Source of the DNA: Fictibacillus phosphorivorans
GTDB lineage: Bacteria; Bacillota; Bacilli; Bacillales; Fictibacillaceae
Direction: 5' to 3'
Length of the DNA: 64,000 nt
Assembly (NCBI RefSeq): GCF_001629705.1
Contig: NZ_CP015378.1
Span: forward strand, 1,984,001-2,048,000
Shown in pieces: positions 42,733-51,429 of this stretch. Under the pieces are notes generated by a model. It was not told the DNA's origin and made no database searches. It saw only the letters and a list, made by a program, of their open reading frames with translations. How positions within the stretch are numbered: the stretch's first letter is position 1; each line of letters starts with the position of its first letter. The position numbers and the translations under genes were made by a program.

Positions 42733-44892
42733 TTAAAACCCCCAGTCCATTGCTAAACGTTTACTTGCTTGTAATTGTTTTCGTGCTGTCTCGGATGGAG
42801 AAAGAGCTTTTGGACTGTTAATCGTGATGTTTTGAACTATACCGCTTCTACCTGATGACGAACTTGAAGAATCAGATGCTCCACCTTGTATGTTTGGTAA
42901 TTGAAGGACATCAGTTAATAAACCTTTAATAATTGGCATACCTTTGGAAATACTATCTCCAATCGGACCCGCAAAATCTAGTTTATCTAAGTCACTCAAT
43001 GGACCCGTTTTTGCAGGTGAAAACGGTAAGAAATCTCTTGCTTTTGATGCAATTTCTTCCATCTCTTTAAGCACTTTACCTGCTGCTGCTTTAATTCCAC
43101 TAGCCATCATATCAATTAACCCTTTTCCTGCATTAAAGAAAGTAGTTCCCAATCCTGTAATAAATGAAACTACGTTATCGAAACCAGATGTAACTACATT
43201 TTTCACTCCATTTATTCCAGTAGTAAAGATAGATTTTGCTGTATTCCAGATACCCGAAAACAATGTTCTCAAAGTTGAACCAAATGCAGAAATTCCTCTT
43301 GTGATACCACCGATAAAGGTAATTTGCACAAAGCCAAGAATAAACTGAACAGCTCCCGAAAGAATTTGTTTAGAAGCCTCCCAAACACCTTTCCAATCCC
43401 CAGTAAACAATGCAGAGAAAAACTTAATTACTCCAAGTATAATGTCTATTGCACCTGATATAGTCATTTTTATAGCATTCCACGTTGAAATTACCAGTGC
43501 CTTTGCAACTGGGAAAACAACTTGTAGAATTGCTCCGATTGCTTTAACTGCAACCTCTACTACCTTAGAAATGACTGACCAAACGTTTTTCCCAGCTTGT
43601 AATATCTGTTGTCCGTTTTGATCCCAAAAAGCTTTAACTTGAGCCATTTTACTCTGTATAAATTTATAAATTGCATCGATTGCTGGTTTAATTGCGTTAT
43701 TGTAAACATAATTCCATGCAGTAAGTGTGGCACTTTTTATACCTTCCCAAACAGAAATTACCTCATCTTTGAACCAAGTAGTCTTAGTCCAGAGCATGTA
43801 TAATGCTCCTCCAACTGCTACAATTGCTGCTGCGACAACTGCTGCTGTAGCTGCAACAGAAAGGAACCCTATTAAAAAAGGACTAATTACAAGCCATAAA
43901 GCTGAGAAGGCTGCTGTAAGCCCGCCAGTCAACCCGATTCCTACCGCAAGAGGTGCAAGCAATATGAGAAGTCCAACGAACAGATAAGCAAACCAAGATA
44001 CTGCTGCACTTAATTCTGGATTCAACTGACTAAAAGTAGCCCATAACTCGGCAACCTTATTTATTCCTAATACAATTGCACCCATTACTTTATCCCAAGA
44101 TTCAATGAATGGTAGTAATGCTGTATTTAGAGTACTTCCTAAAGTGCTTAATGATGTACTAAGTTCTGTAAATCCATTATTTTCTGCCATCTTAGCTAAA
44201 CCTACATTAATTCCAACAAATGCAATTCCAGCTAATAAAGCTAAAGATGCAGTACGCAACAAACCAGTATTAATCATACGAGTCATATCTAATAACTCTT
44301 TCATGTTTGCACTGGGACCCAGTTGTTTAAGTGCCAATACAGTTGCATTACCTTTTCTTGCAACACCTTCTAAACTGCTACCAATCTTTAATAATCCATT
44401 ATTAACTGTGTAAAGGGGATTTCCCATTCGTTCAAAATTAGCTGCGATCTTCTCACTTTGACCACTCCTTGCTAACATTTGTCCTACACCTTGTATAAAG
44501 GATTGTTTCATGAAATCATTGTTTTTTAGCATGTTTTCAGTTACTTTTTTATGTCGTTTCCCCAGTTCTTCAACTTCAGACATAAATTCTTGATTTGTAC
44601 CCTTGTAATCATTCATACTTTTACCAAGTTTGAAGAATCCATATTCGACTTCTACCATATCTTGCTTAAACGGTTGTAAACTTGCACTTGCTTGAGTGTA
44701 CGCTGATTTCATTTCATCACTCATGAGTTTCCATTTACCAGATAATCCTGTTACACTTTGACCCATATCTTTTGCTACAGATGAAACATTCGAACCCATT
44801 TTTTTGAAATCTGTTTGTACTTGTTTCGTACTTTTTTCTAAACCAGAGGTGTCAGCACCGATTTTCACCATCATTTCGGCAATAGTTGCCAT
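42733..44892 (-). CDS. Tail tape measure protein
   Basis: 719 residues. Helical N-terminus with VKIGADTSGLEKSTKQVQTD, repeated hydrophobic/TM-like segments in the middle (about 290-360), Trp-rich repeats (ISTWNAIKMTI, TLFSGIWNTAKSIFTTG) and the C-terminal FLPFSPAKTGPLSDL signature. Fixes tail length and helps DNA entry. At the usual ~0.15 nm per residue the tail would be about 110 nm (inference). Confidence 0.92.
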   Translation of the reverse strand: MATIAEMMVKIGADTSGLEKSTKQVQTDFKKMGSNVSSVAKDMGQSVTGLSGKWKLMSDEMKSAYTQASASLQPFKQDMVEVEYGFFKLGKSMNDYKGTNQEFMSEVEELGKRHKKVTENMLKNNDFMKQSFIQGVGQMLARSGQSEKIAANFERMGNPLYTVNNGLLKIGSSLEGVARKGNATVLALKQLGPSANMKELLDMTRMINTGLLRTASLALLAGIAFVGINVGLAKMAENNGFTELSTSLSTLGSTLNTALLPFIESWDKVMGAIVLGINKVAELWATFSQLNPELSAAVSWFAYLFVGLLILLAPLAVGIGLTGGLTAAFSALWLVISPFLIGFLSVAATAAVVAAAIVAVGGALYMLWTKTTWFKDEVISVWEGIKSATLTAWNYVYNNAIKPAIDAIYKFIQSKMAQVKAFWDQNGQQILQAGKNVWSVISKVVEVAVKAIGAILQVVFPVAKALVISTWNAIKMTISGAIDIILGVIKFFSALFTGDWKGVWEASKQILSGAVQFILGFVQITFIGGITRGISAFGSTLRTLFSGIWNTAKSIFTTGINGVKNVVTSGFDNVVSFITGLGTTFFNAGKGLIDMMASGIKAAAGKVLKEMEEIASKARDFLPFSPAKTGPLSDLDKLDFAGPIGDSISKGMPIIKGLLTDVLQLPNIQGGASDSSSSSSGRSGIVQNITINSPKALSPSETARKQLQASKRLAMDWGF

Positions 44893-44899
44893 TACTTAC

Positions 44900-45193
44900 T
44901 CACCCCATTTCCCTTTCTAACTCTTGAACAATGTTCTTACTTTCTTCAGCATTTGTTTTCTTCTTCTCTTTTTTCTGTTTTAAGTTAAATGCTTTTACAG
45001 GATCTAGAGGTTTCTTATGTTGAGCTGACATGATTGTTCTAGCATGAACAGCCATCATTGAACGTTGGTATTTATCCCGCCATTCAAACCCTTCTACTAG
45101 TTCCATAAATTCACGGTGAGTTAATTTACCTAATTCATCATGGGATAAATTTAAGGGACCAAACGCTAATTGTTTGATCCCTTCCCAATCCAT
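44900..45193 (-). CDS. Tail assembly chaperone T-type ORF (reached by -1 frameshift)
   Basis: 97 residues starting MDWEGIKQLAFGPLNLSHDE; charged C-terminus NLKQKKEKKKTNAEESKN. Position right before the tape-measure gene and a continuous -1 frame from the upstream ORF identify it as the second half of a G-T chaperone. The joined product would be about 218 residues. It may also start independently at its ATG, although upstream GGG is a poor site. Confidence 0.8.
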   Translation of the reverse strand: MDWEGIKQLAFGPLNLSHDELGKLTHREFMELVEGFEWRDKYQRSMMAVHARTIMSAQHKKPLDPVKAFNLKQKKEKKKTNAEESKNIVQELEREMG

Positions 45194-45211
45194 CCCTTTA
45201 TTTAGTTTGGG
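45155..45211 (-). promoter_or_regulatory. Programmed -1 frameshift site with downstream hairpin
   Basis: Canonical X-XXY-YYZ heptamer CCCAAAC occupies 45211-45205, in phase (C CCA AAC) and immediately before the TAA of the G ORF. After a -1 slip the frame reads L-N-K-G and runs into the downstream ORF at its ATG. A 10-bp hairpin GGGATCAAAC / GTTTGGTCCC (45181-45172 with 45164-45155, one G-U, 7-base loop) starts 23 bases after the slip site. Confidence 0.85.
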
Positions 45212-45555
45212 TTCTGTATTTCCTCATCTTCTGGAATTTCAACTTCATCCCCAAGTAGTTTTGAAAGGTTTAATGCTTTCATGATTGGTTTAAAAAGCGA
45301 TTCCATTGATTCACCATTTTCAATCGCTTCACCTAACATATTACCTACTCTTTGGGGAGTAATTCCGTGCTCTTTCCACTTCAGTCCGAATGTATAGAAG
45401 ATACGAAGAGTATTAAAACCCATTTGTTCTTCAGTCAAAATTGCACTAATACCTTTACCGTAAAACGCTTCTAAATCAGAAACAGAATTATAATCAAATC
45501 TTAATAGCTTTGTTTTACCATCTAATTCAACTTGCACATATTTTTGTAAGGTCAT
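45202..45555 (-). CDS. Tail assembly chaperone G-type protein
   Basis: 117 residues, MTLQKYVQVELDGKTKLLRF, then FDYNSVSDLEAFYGKGISAI; acidic tail EIPEDEEIQNPN. Typical of the Gp13/G-type tail chaperones located between tail tube and tape measure. Coats the tape measure during tail assembly. Ends at the frameshift site described separately. Confidence 0.82.
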   Translation of the reverse strand: MTLQKYVQVELDGKTKLLRFDYNSVSDLEAFYGKGISAILTEEQMGFNTLRIFYTFGLKWKEHGITPQRVGNMLGEAIENGESMESLFKPIMKALNLSKLLGDEVEIPEDEEIQNPN

Positions 45556-45574
45556 TTTTTAATTCCTCCAATTT

Positions 45575-45979
45575 TTAAGCTGCTGGTGCAGTTAATTTAC
45601 CTGTTCCTTGTAATGAAACGCTGTATGTAACTTCGGCATCGTAAGAACCTTCAAATTCTGCCGATGTAACTAAAGCCATTCCTTCTTCAGTTGCAACGCC
45701 TTCTTCTTGCATACGAACTTTTATCTTTTGCTTATTACGGATAGCATCCTTTAATTCTTGATATCCAGCATCATCTTTTACATACACACCATCTGCATCA
45801 ATAGTCCATCCGTAAAAACCATAATCATACTCGAATGCACCTTGAGAATCCTTTGATGTAATATCAATTGTTTCGCTTTCTTCTGCCAAAGTTGCATTCC
45901 TCTGTCCAGCAACTGCTGCCCAAACTGGTACTGCATCTGTACCTGTATTAACCATTAATAAAATATCTACTCCACGCAT
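45575..45979 (-). CDS. Major tail tube protein (TP901-1 family)
   Basis: 134 residues. MRGVDILLMVNTGTDAVPVW, GQRNATLAEESETIDITSKD and DYGFYGWTIDADGVYV form the TP901-1-type tail-tube signature. Polymerises into the non-contractile tail tube. Confidence 0.88.
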   Translation of the reverse strand: MRGVDILLMVNTGTDAVPVWAAVAGQRNATLAEESETIDITSKDSQGAFEYDYGFYGWTIDADGVYVKDDAGYQELKDAIRNKQKIKVRMQEEGVATEEGMALVTSAEFEGSYDAEVTYSVSLQGTGKLTAPAA

Positions 45980-45990
45980 TATATAGCCCC

Positions 45991-46395
45991 CTATAGGTTT
46001 CTAATTTTAAATCTGTACCGCATTACACCATGCCTAGTAATATCATCAGGATCACTAAGCACTTCCATAAACTCTAATTGTGTAAACTCCACTAAAAAAC
46101 CACCATCCAATGATAGTGGTTGAGTAAGAGCGTTTATTATCAAATTCATAATTTCTATTGCTTCTTTTTTACCTTTATAACGTGACCAAACATGTATTGT
46201 ATGTGTTAACTCTTCTCCATACCATGTACCTGTTGACCAATTGTTGACTGTATCCCCATTTCCAAGCGTAACGTATGGAAAGACAGTATTTTCATCTACC
46301 GCATCATAAACACCAGTTATTTTTGCTGCTAATTGTATATCATTAGACAGTCTATTATAAATGGCAGTTTGTAAGCTTAGTATTGCGGTTTTCAT
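45991..46395 (-). CDS. Tail completion/terminator protein (DUF3168)
   Basis: 134 residues; MKTAILSLQTAIYNRLSNDI with PYVTLGNGDTVNNWSTGT and THTIHVWSRYKGKKEA are DUF3168 blocks. Caps the tail tube. Overlaps the upstream HK97 gp10-like gene by 4 bases. Confidence 0.82.
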   Translation of the reverse strand: MKTAILSLQTAIYNRLSNDIQLAAKITGVYDAVDENTVFPYVTLGNGDTVNNWSTGTWYGEELTHTIHVWSRYKGKKEAIEIMNLIINALTQPLSLDGGFLVEFTQLEFMEVLSDPDDITRHGVMRYRFKIRNL

Positions 46396-46823
46396 TTTAC
46401 ATCCCTCAATGCTTCAGCTAATTTACTCTTATATTCAGGGATTTCTTGTTCATAAGCAGGAAATAGAAATGGTTGTGCTTTAGTTCCTGGATGTTTAACT
46501 TCTTTTCCATATATTTGTTTCCCGTCACTTAGAGTACTAGAGTCCTTGGTTGAAATTGTTCTTGGTGCTGTTCCAAATTCAACATGAGGAGCATATTCTT
46601 CATTTGTTCCTATTTCTGCACTCATTTCATCTGGTGCAAGATCAATCCCAATACTTCTTTTCAAAGTACCTGACTTTACTGGTGTTCTTTGTTTAGCATT
46701 GGCTTGAATTTTTAGAGCAGTATCTTTAACAATATTACTTACATCTGTCTTTTTGTTTATCTCATAATCTTTGATATTATTAATTAATGCCTCAAGTCCT
46801 TTTAACTCAAAATCAATCTTCAT
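46392..46823 (-). CDS. HK97 gp10-type head-tail protein
   Basis: 143 residues. GLEALINNIKDYEINKK, QANAKQRTPVKSGTLKRSI and YAPHVEFGTAPRTI are hallmarks of the HK97-gp10 putative head-tail joining family. Overlaps both neighbours by 4 bases, indicating coupled translation. Confidence 0.87.
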   Translation of the reverse strand: MKIDFELKGLEALINNIKDYEINKKTDVSNIVKDTALKIQANAKQRTPVKSGTLKRSIGIDLAPDEMSAEIGTNEEYAPHVEFGTAPRTISTKDSSTLSDGKQIYGKEVKHPGTKAQPFLFPAYEQEIPEYKSKLAEALRDVK

Positions 46824-47137
46824 TGACTTACCTCGCTAACACACAACAGACATAACACTTCTTCTAAACCACCTTGATCAATCGGAGCATCAATTTTAAG
46901 AATTTTACCGTTATAGTTAATCCTAAATTTAAAATTAATTTCACTGTCAAAATCCATGAATATTTTGTAATTAATCTTGGATTGTATTTGTTGTGCAAGA
47001 AAATACTTACTTCCACTCAAAGGCTGTACTAAAGCTTCGACTACTTTAAATGTAGCCCAATCTTCTGTGAAGCCACCTGAGCCATCAGGAATTTTTGTTT
47101 TTTGTTGGAATATAATTGTGTGAGGGTACTCATTCAT
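46820..47137 (-). CDS. Head closure protein (SPP1 gp16-like)
   Basis: 105 residues: PHTIIFQQKTKIPDGSGGFT-EDW is the standard head-closure opening. Seals the connector after DNA packaging. Overlaps neighbours by 4 bases. Confidence 0.85.
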   Translation of the reverse strand: MNEYPHTIIFQQKTKIPDGSGGFTEDWATFKVVEALVQPLSGSKYFLAQQIQSKINYKIFMDFDSEINFKFRINYNGKILKIDAPIDQGGLEEVLCLLCVSEVSQ

Positions 47138-47442
47138 ACTTTGATCCTCAAATAAGGCTGTAGTAACTTGAGTATAGACTGAGGGAAATCAGTATCATAA
47201 GAATATGAGACTTCACCAAAAGAACGAGAAGATTGACCTGATTTATTCATGTTGTATTCAATCATTTTAGCAAGTGCAATTTTTGCCCCACCTTTTAATA
47301 CAACATTTCCATTTTCATCAGTGAAAGTATTGTTACTGTACTCTTGAATGAATTCAATGAACAAAGGGATAGAAGTTTGAATGTAAAAATCATGTTTGGA
47401 ATTAGTGATGCCTAAAATATCTTTGACTTCTTGTGTATCCAT
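47134..47442 (-). CDS. Head-tail connector protein (gp6/gp15-like)
   Basis: 102 residues, helical: QEVKDILGITNSKHDFYIQT, SIPLFIEFIQEYSNNTF, ALAKMIEYNMNKSGQSSRSF, matching the phage gp6-like connector family. Adapter ring below the portal. Confidence 0.82.
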   Translation of the reverse strand: MDTQEVKDILGITNSKHDFYIQTSIPLFIEFIQEYSNNTFTDENGNVVLKGGAKIALAKMIEYNMNKSGQSSRSFGEVSYSYDTDFPQSILKLLQPYLRIKV

Positions 47443-47450
47443 TTCATCAC

Positions 47451-47627
47451 CTATTTCTTAACAGGTTTCTTTTTGGATTGTTCAGGTTTTTCATCCTTCA
47501 CAGTTTCCTTAATAGATTTTTTCGGTTCAGCGACTTCTTCATAATTAGAATCCGCTTTACAACGTTTAATATGATCTACATGAGTAACTTCCCAAATAAG
47601 ACCTGTTTCTTTATTTTTAATAAACAT
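47451..47627 (-). CDS. Small phage head-region protein (58 aa)
   Basis: Starts MFIKNKETGLIWEVTHVDHI and ends with a Lys-rich tail (SKKKPVKK). GAGGTGATTTG before the ATG at 47627. Short proteins of this type often sit between capsid and connector genes in siphoviruses of Firmicutes; function unknown. Confidence 0.65.
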   Translation of the reverse strand: MFIKNKETGLIWEVTHVDHIKRCKADSNYEEVAEPKKSIKETVKDEKPEQSKKKPVKK

Positions 47628-47680
47628 CAAATCACCTCATTAAAAAAGAGAAGGGAATTAACCCTTCTCCAAGTATGTAT

Positions 47681-48493
47681 TTAAGCTACTGTTGCTGTAA
47701 GTACTGCAAGTGCCTCAGGACGAAGTACAGAAGAACCGTAAACAGTAAGACCACGAACACCGTCAGCAAAAGCATTTTCAAGACGCATAGCTTCTACTTG
47801 ATCGATTTGCTTGCCGAAACCGATTGCTTCTTTGTGTAGTGCCATGATCTTCTTCTTACCAGCAGCTTGAGACAACTCTTCAGATACAACAATCTGCAGC
47901 CCATTGATCTTTTGACCTTCAACAACACCATTTTCAAGAACAACTGGTGAACGAGTGAAACGGTCATCTTTAGAAAGAAGTCCTAGAACATCAGAATCAA
48001 TAACACAGAAACGGTCAGCTTTCGGAACTTTCTTCTTGTTCAATTTAGTACCAAGATCAACGATAGAGTCATAAACATTTGCTTTAGTCAATGCGATTGG
48101 AGTAGTATCGTTTCCGATAACATTGTCAGCGTGAGCACCAGTGAACAAACCAAGAACATAGCTATCAGTTGTTTCTTGTAGGCTAATTGCTGCACCGTTT
48201 ACATGTGGTTGCATTAATTCGCCAGCAGCTTGAACTGCATCGACATCGTCAACTTGAATTGAGAAATATTTCTTTTGATTCATAAGGATATCAACAGAAG
48301 TTGTGTTAACAGTATCCCATGCAACAGAACCAGCATAGTCCTTAATTGTTACGTCAGTAGCTTTGTTGAAAGTAATTGTATTACCTGCAATTTTAGTAGG
48401 AAGAGTAGTAATAAGTTCTGCAATTGCTCCTTTGTTGTATTTTGTTAATAGTTTTGCTTCCCAAACTTGTGGAATAAAAGATGTTACTGCCAT
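47681..48493 (-). CDS. Major capsid protein (HK97 fold, P22-coat-like family)
   Basis: 270 residues. TSFIPQVWEAKLLTKYNKGA at the start, DAVQAAGELMQ, RFCVIDSDVLGLLSKDDRF, and C-terminal VRGLTVYGSSVLRPEALAVL are typical of the phage coat family associated with DUF4355 scaffolds. Forms the capsid shell. AGGTG site lies in an inverted repeat (48501-48508 with 48538-48544). Confidence 0.88.
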   Translation of the reverse strand: MAVTSFIPQVWEAKLLTKYNKGAIAELITTLPTKIAGNTITFNKATDVTIKDYAGSVAWDTVNTTSVDILMNQKKYFSIQVDDVDAVQAAGELMQPHVNGAAISLQETTDSYVLGLFTGAHADNVIGNDTTPIALTKANVYDSIVDLGTKLNKKKVPKADRFCVIDSDVLGLLSKDDRFTRSPVVLENGVVEGQKINGLQIVVSEELSQAAGKKKIMALHKEAIGFGKQIDQVEAMRLENAFADGVRGLTVYGSSVLRPEALAVLTATVA

Positions 48494-48566
48494 ATTAAAT
48501 CACCTATACCTTTTCATTTTTTATATTTATAGTGCTTCTTTTACGTCTAGCCTGAAAGACAAATAC

Positions 48567-49178
48567 TTATCCTTTTAACACATCGTCTAATAATTTTGGA
48601 TCTAGTTTTGCAATTTCTTCAGTAGACATGTTCTTTAATTGATCCATAGTAATAACACTTGGATTGCCGCCTCCTGGAGGAGTGTAAGAGCCTTTTAATC
48701 TGTCTTCAACTTGAGCTTTAACATAATCATTCATAGCAGTTTCAAATTGCCCTAAATTTGCAAGCGTCCTTTCTTCATCCTGACCAATAAAGAAATCAAT
48801 CAATGATGTAGGAATTTTCTTATCACCAGCAACTGTTAGAGCTTTATTTTTAAGTGACTCTCTTACTTTTTCATTTTGCATTTTCTCAAGATCAGCTCTT
48901 AATTTATCAAGCTCAATTTGTTCTGGAGTTTTATCTGGATTACGTTTCTTAATCTCTACAGAAATAATCTTCTCAAGATTGTTAGTTTTCCAAGTATCTA
49001 AACCTTTTGAAAAATGCTTATCCTTTTCAGAATCAATCCATTTACGGGCATCATCGTTTTCAATTACAAACTTTTGCACCTCATCAACGCCAAATTGCTT
49101 AAAACCCTGAAGATATGCACTCACTTCTTCTTGCCCTTTGTTCTCATCTAAAAACTTCTTAATTTCTTCTAAATTCAT
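48567..49178 (-). CDS. Capsid scaffolding protein (DUF4355)
   Basis: 203 residues, mostly helical and charged: DEVQKFVIENDDARKWIDSE-KDKHFSKGLDTWK, then GDKKIPTSLIDFFIG. This is the DUF4355 scaffold pattern, directly upstream of the capsid gene. AAGGAG before the ATG. Confidence 0.85.
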   Translation of the reverse strand: MNLEEIKKFLDENKGQEEVSAYLQGFKQFGVDEVQKFVIENDDARKWIDSEKDKHFSKGLDTWKTNNLEKIISVEIKKRNPDKTPEQIELDKLRADLEKMQNEKVRESLKNKALTVAGDKKIPTSLIDFFIGQDEERTLANLGQFETAMNDYVKAQVEDRLKGSYTPPGGGNPSVITMDQLKNMSTEEIAKLDPKLLDDVLKG

Positions 49179-49268
49179 CTTTTCATTTCTCCTTGTGCCC
49201 TTTTAACGCATAGCCCTAAAAGTGCAAGTATTTTTGCAAAATAAATACACCTCAAAATAGGTGCTTAC

Positions 49269-50150
49269 TTAAAATCTTTTATGTTTCAACCATTCTTCAT
49301 AATTGGAATAATTTATTAAAGGCTTAACTCTGTCTTCATTCTTGATATTTTCCTTTTGCACAGTAGGTTTCCAACCATCCACAACAGGAATAATATCAGA
49401 CCTACAACCAACATGAGAATCTTCTGGAATATTCGGATGCTTTCCAAACTCATATATCCTACCGTCATGCTCACGACAGTATTTACTTGTTTTCTTATCA
49501 AGTGTTGCGTCAAACATTACCTTTTTAACCTTCATTTGCTCATACACTTGATCCTGAGCTTGCTTATGAACCCTTGCGACCTCATTAAATATCAATCTTT
49601 CAGACTCGTAAGTTGATACTCCAAATATCCGCTTTACTTCTTTAGCAAGTTTCTTAGGATCGGTACCATTTATTAATGCTTGTTCTACACTATATCTAAC
49701 TTGTTTGACTAACTTCTTTTTGTTCTTCCAAATACGATCAGAAAACATTTCTTCCTTAACAGGAGTATTGACGATTGCTTTCATTTCGTTTGACTTTAGT
49801 GGTTTAACATCAATCGGTTTATCCTGACCTGATTCCATAATAAAAGCTGTACGATAATAAGATTCAGAAGCAGTTTCATTTAATATCTTAGTTGTTACTT
49901 CGATATCCTTCTTACCTAACTCTTTTACTTGTTTAAGAAGTGTTTTATCAAGTTTCTTGAGTAACTTATAACGCTGCTTCTTAGAAACTGATAATTTACC
50001 ATCCACAATGTACGATAATAACATAGAGTTAATATCTTTTTGTACTATTCCAAAGGACGATTTAAAGAGTTTTAATAGTTCATTAATGTTTTCAGTTACT
50101 AACTGTTCAATTAATGTACGTAAGAGTTGTAAATACTTATTCAACTGCAT
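49269..50150 (-). CDS. Minor capsid / head morphogenesis protein (Mu F, SPP1 gp7-like)
   Basis: 293 residues. C-terminal Phage_Mu_F signature: TLDKKTSKYCREHDGRIYEF with HVGCRSDIIPVV (conserved Cys-His-Asp and Cys). Binds portal and enters the head. Overlaps the portal gene by 14 bases. Confidence 0.85.
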   Translation of the reverse strand: MQLNKYLQLLRTLIEQLVTENINELLKLFKSSFGIVQKDINSMLLSYIVDGKLSVSKKQRYKLLKKLDKTLLKQVKELGKKDIEVTTKILNETASESYYRTAFIMESGQDKPIDVKPLKSNEMKAIVNTPVKEEMFSDRIWKNKKKLVKQVRYSVEQALINGTDPKKLAKEVKRIFGVSTYESERLIFNEVARVHKQAQDQVYEQMKVKKVMFDATLDKKTSKYCREHDGRIYEFGKHPNIPEDSHVGCRSDIIPVVDGWKPTVQKENIKNEDRVKPLINYSNYEEWLKHKRF

Positions 50151-51414
50151 CTAAATCAACTTCTTGATCCATCATTGATTCTCTTTCCTTCAAATACTTT
50201 TGGTACTCTAAAGAAGGATTCTCAACGAACGGGAATAGTGAGTAGAGAGTTTCTAAAGGAAAAATATCCTTTAGTTTTGATGCAATATCAGCTAAATGTA
50301 ACAAGTCGGTAGGTGTATTTAGTGTGAATTTCTGCTTTATTAAACGATAATCGTAATCAATATTCTCTTTAATCTTTAGTATGTAGAAATAATCCTTCAA
50401 TCTGGATTTAATACATTGTTCAAGCATCGTGTGGATCATTGTACATTTGTTAGATAGAGTGATTAATCTTCCAGCCAAGGCTGATCCACTTGTATTGCTC
50501 TGCATCTTCTCGTTTGTATCAATATGAGATGCTTGTTTGTATAGATTTTCTTTAATTTCTTTCAACGTGCTATTTGCAAATGCATCTGGAAGATTCTTAA
50601 TTAAATAGTCTATTTCTGCACCTTGTTGAAGTTGAATTACTCCTTTTTCATTCATTGCAGCAATATCTTCATCTTTTTCAAATTTTGTACCTATTACTTT
50701 AAGGAATGCAGTACGGAAATCTGAAAGTTCATTAACCATATTAGAAATGGTTAAATTGTAACTGTCGATGAGATCTTTAATATCATCTAACATACTTTTT
50801 CGCTCAGTGTTTGCTTCTACAACTTTAACTGGAACCGTTAGGAATGCATGCTGACTATCGCCAAGTTTCTTAAGTTCTTTACCATCAACTTCAAAATGCC
50901 AAACAACCTTATTCGGTAAGTAAACATCAACAAATTCTTTCTTTGAAAACTGGTTCTCTACATAATGATGCATTGCAAGTTGAATTGTACTATCAGCATC
51001 GTTACCTTCCAGCACATAGCAATTCAATGGAGTAAGAACTGAAGATTTAAACTCATTTCCCTTTAAATAACGTAATTCATAAGCATAACCGAATGTGTTA
51101 GTTTTTAGCATCAATTTTTGGTTGTGTACTTTTTCCCACGTTGAAAAATCGGTATCAATACGGTCTATGTGTTCCTTATTACCTTGTTTATCTATGTAAT
51201 TAACGGGATTACTCAGAGAATAAGCTAGTTCATCATGTAGAAACTTCTTAAACCAGTTCACTACAATCTTAGTATTAGCTCGATTTTTAGAGAAAGTGTA
51301 ATTAGATAAGATGTCGTGTTTACCATCATAATAACGTTGATACTTTTCTTTCTCTTTTTGCTGTAATCTAAATGCTTCAAAACACTTGTTTAATAAATCT
51401 TGTGTAGTTTCCAT
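50137..51414 (-). CDS. Portal protein (SPP1 gp6-like)
   Basis: 425 residues. YYDGKHDILSNYTFSKNRAN-TKIVVNWFKKFLHDELAYSL is the usual SPP1-type portal start, followed by SALAGRLITLSNKC. Forms the dodecameric DNA gate at the capsid vertex. AAGGGG before the ATG; 15 bases after terL. Confidence 0.9.
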   Translation of the reverse strand: METTQDLLNKCFEAFRLQQKEKEKYQRYYDGKHDILSNYTFSKNRANTKIVVNWFKKFLHDELAYSLSNPVNYIDKQGNKEHIDRIDTDFSTWEKVHNQKLMLKTNTFGYAYELRYLKGNEFKSSVLTPLNCYVLEGNDADSTIQLAMHHYVENQFSKKEFVDVYLPNKVVWHFEVDGKELKKLGDSQHAFLTVPVKVVEANTERKSMLDDIKDLIDSYNLTISNMVNELSDFRTAFLKVIGTKFEKDEDIAAMNEKGVIQLQQGAEIDYLIKNLPDAFANSTLKEIKENLYKQASHIDTNEKMQSNTSGSALAGRLITLSNKCTMIHTMLEQCIKSRLKDYFYILKIKENIDYDYRLIKQKFTLNTPTDLLHLADIASKLKDIFPLETLYSLFPFVENPSLEYQKYLKERESMMDQEVDLDAVE

Positions 51415-51429
51415 TAATTCACCCCTTCC

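Noticed and set aside
42944..43348. 134-codon plus-strand ORF within the tape-measure gene
   Set aside because: Antisense shadow of the tape measure, with no ribosome site.
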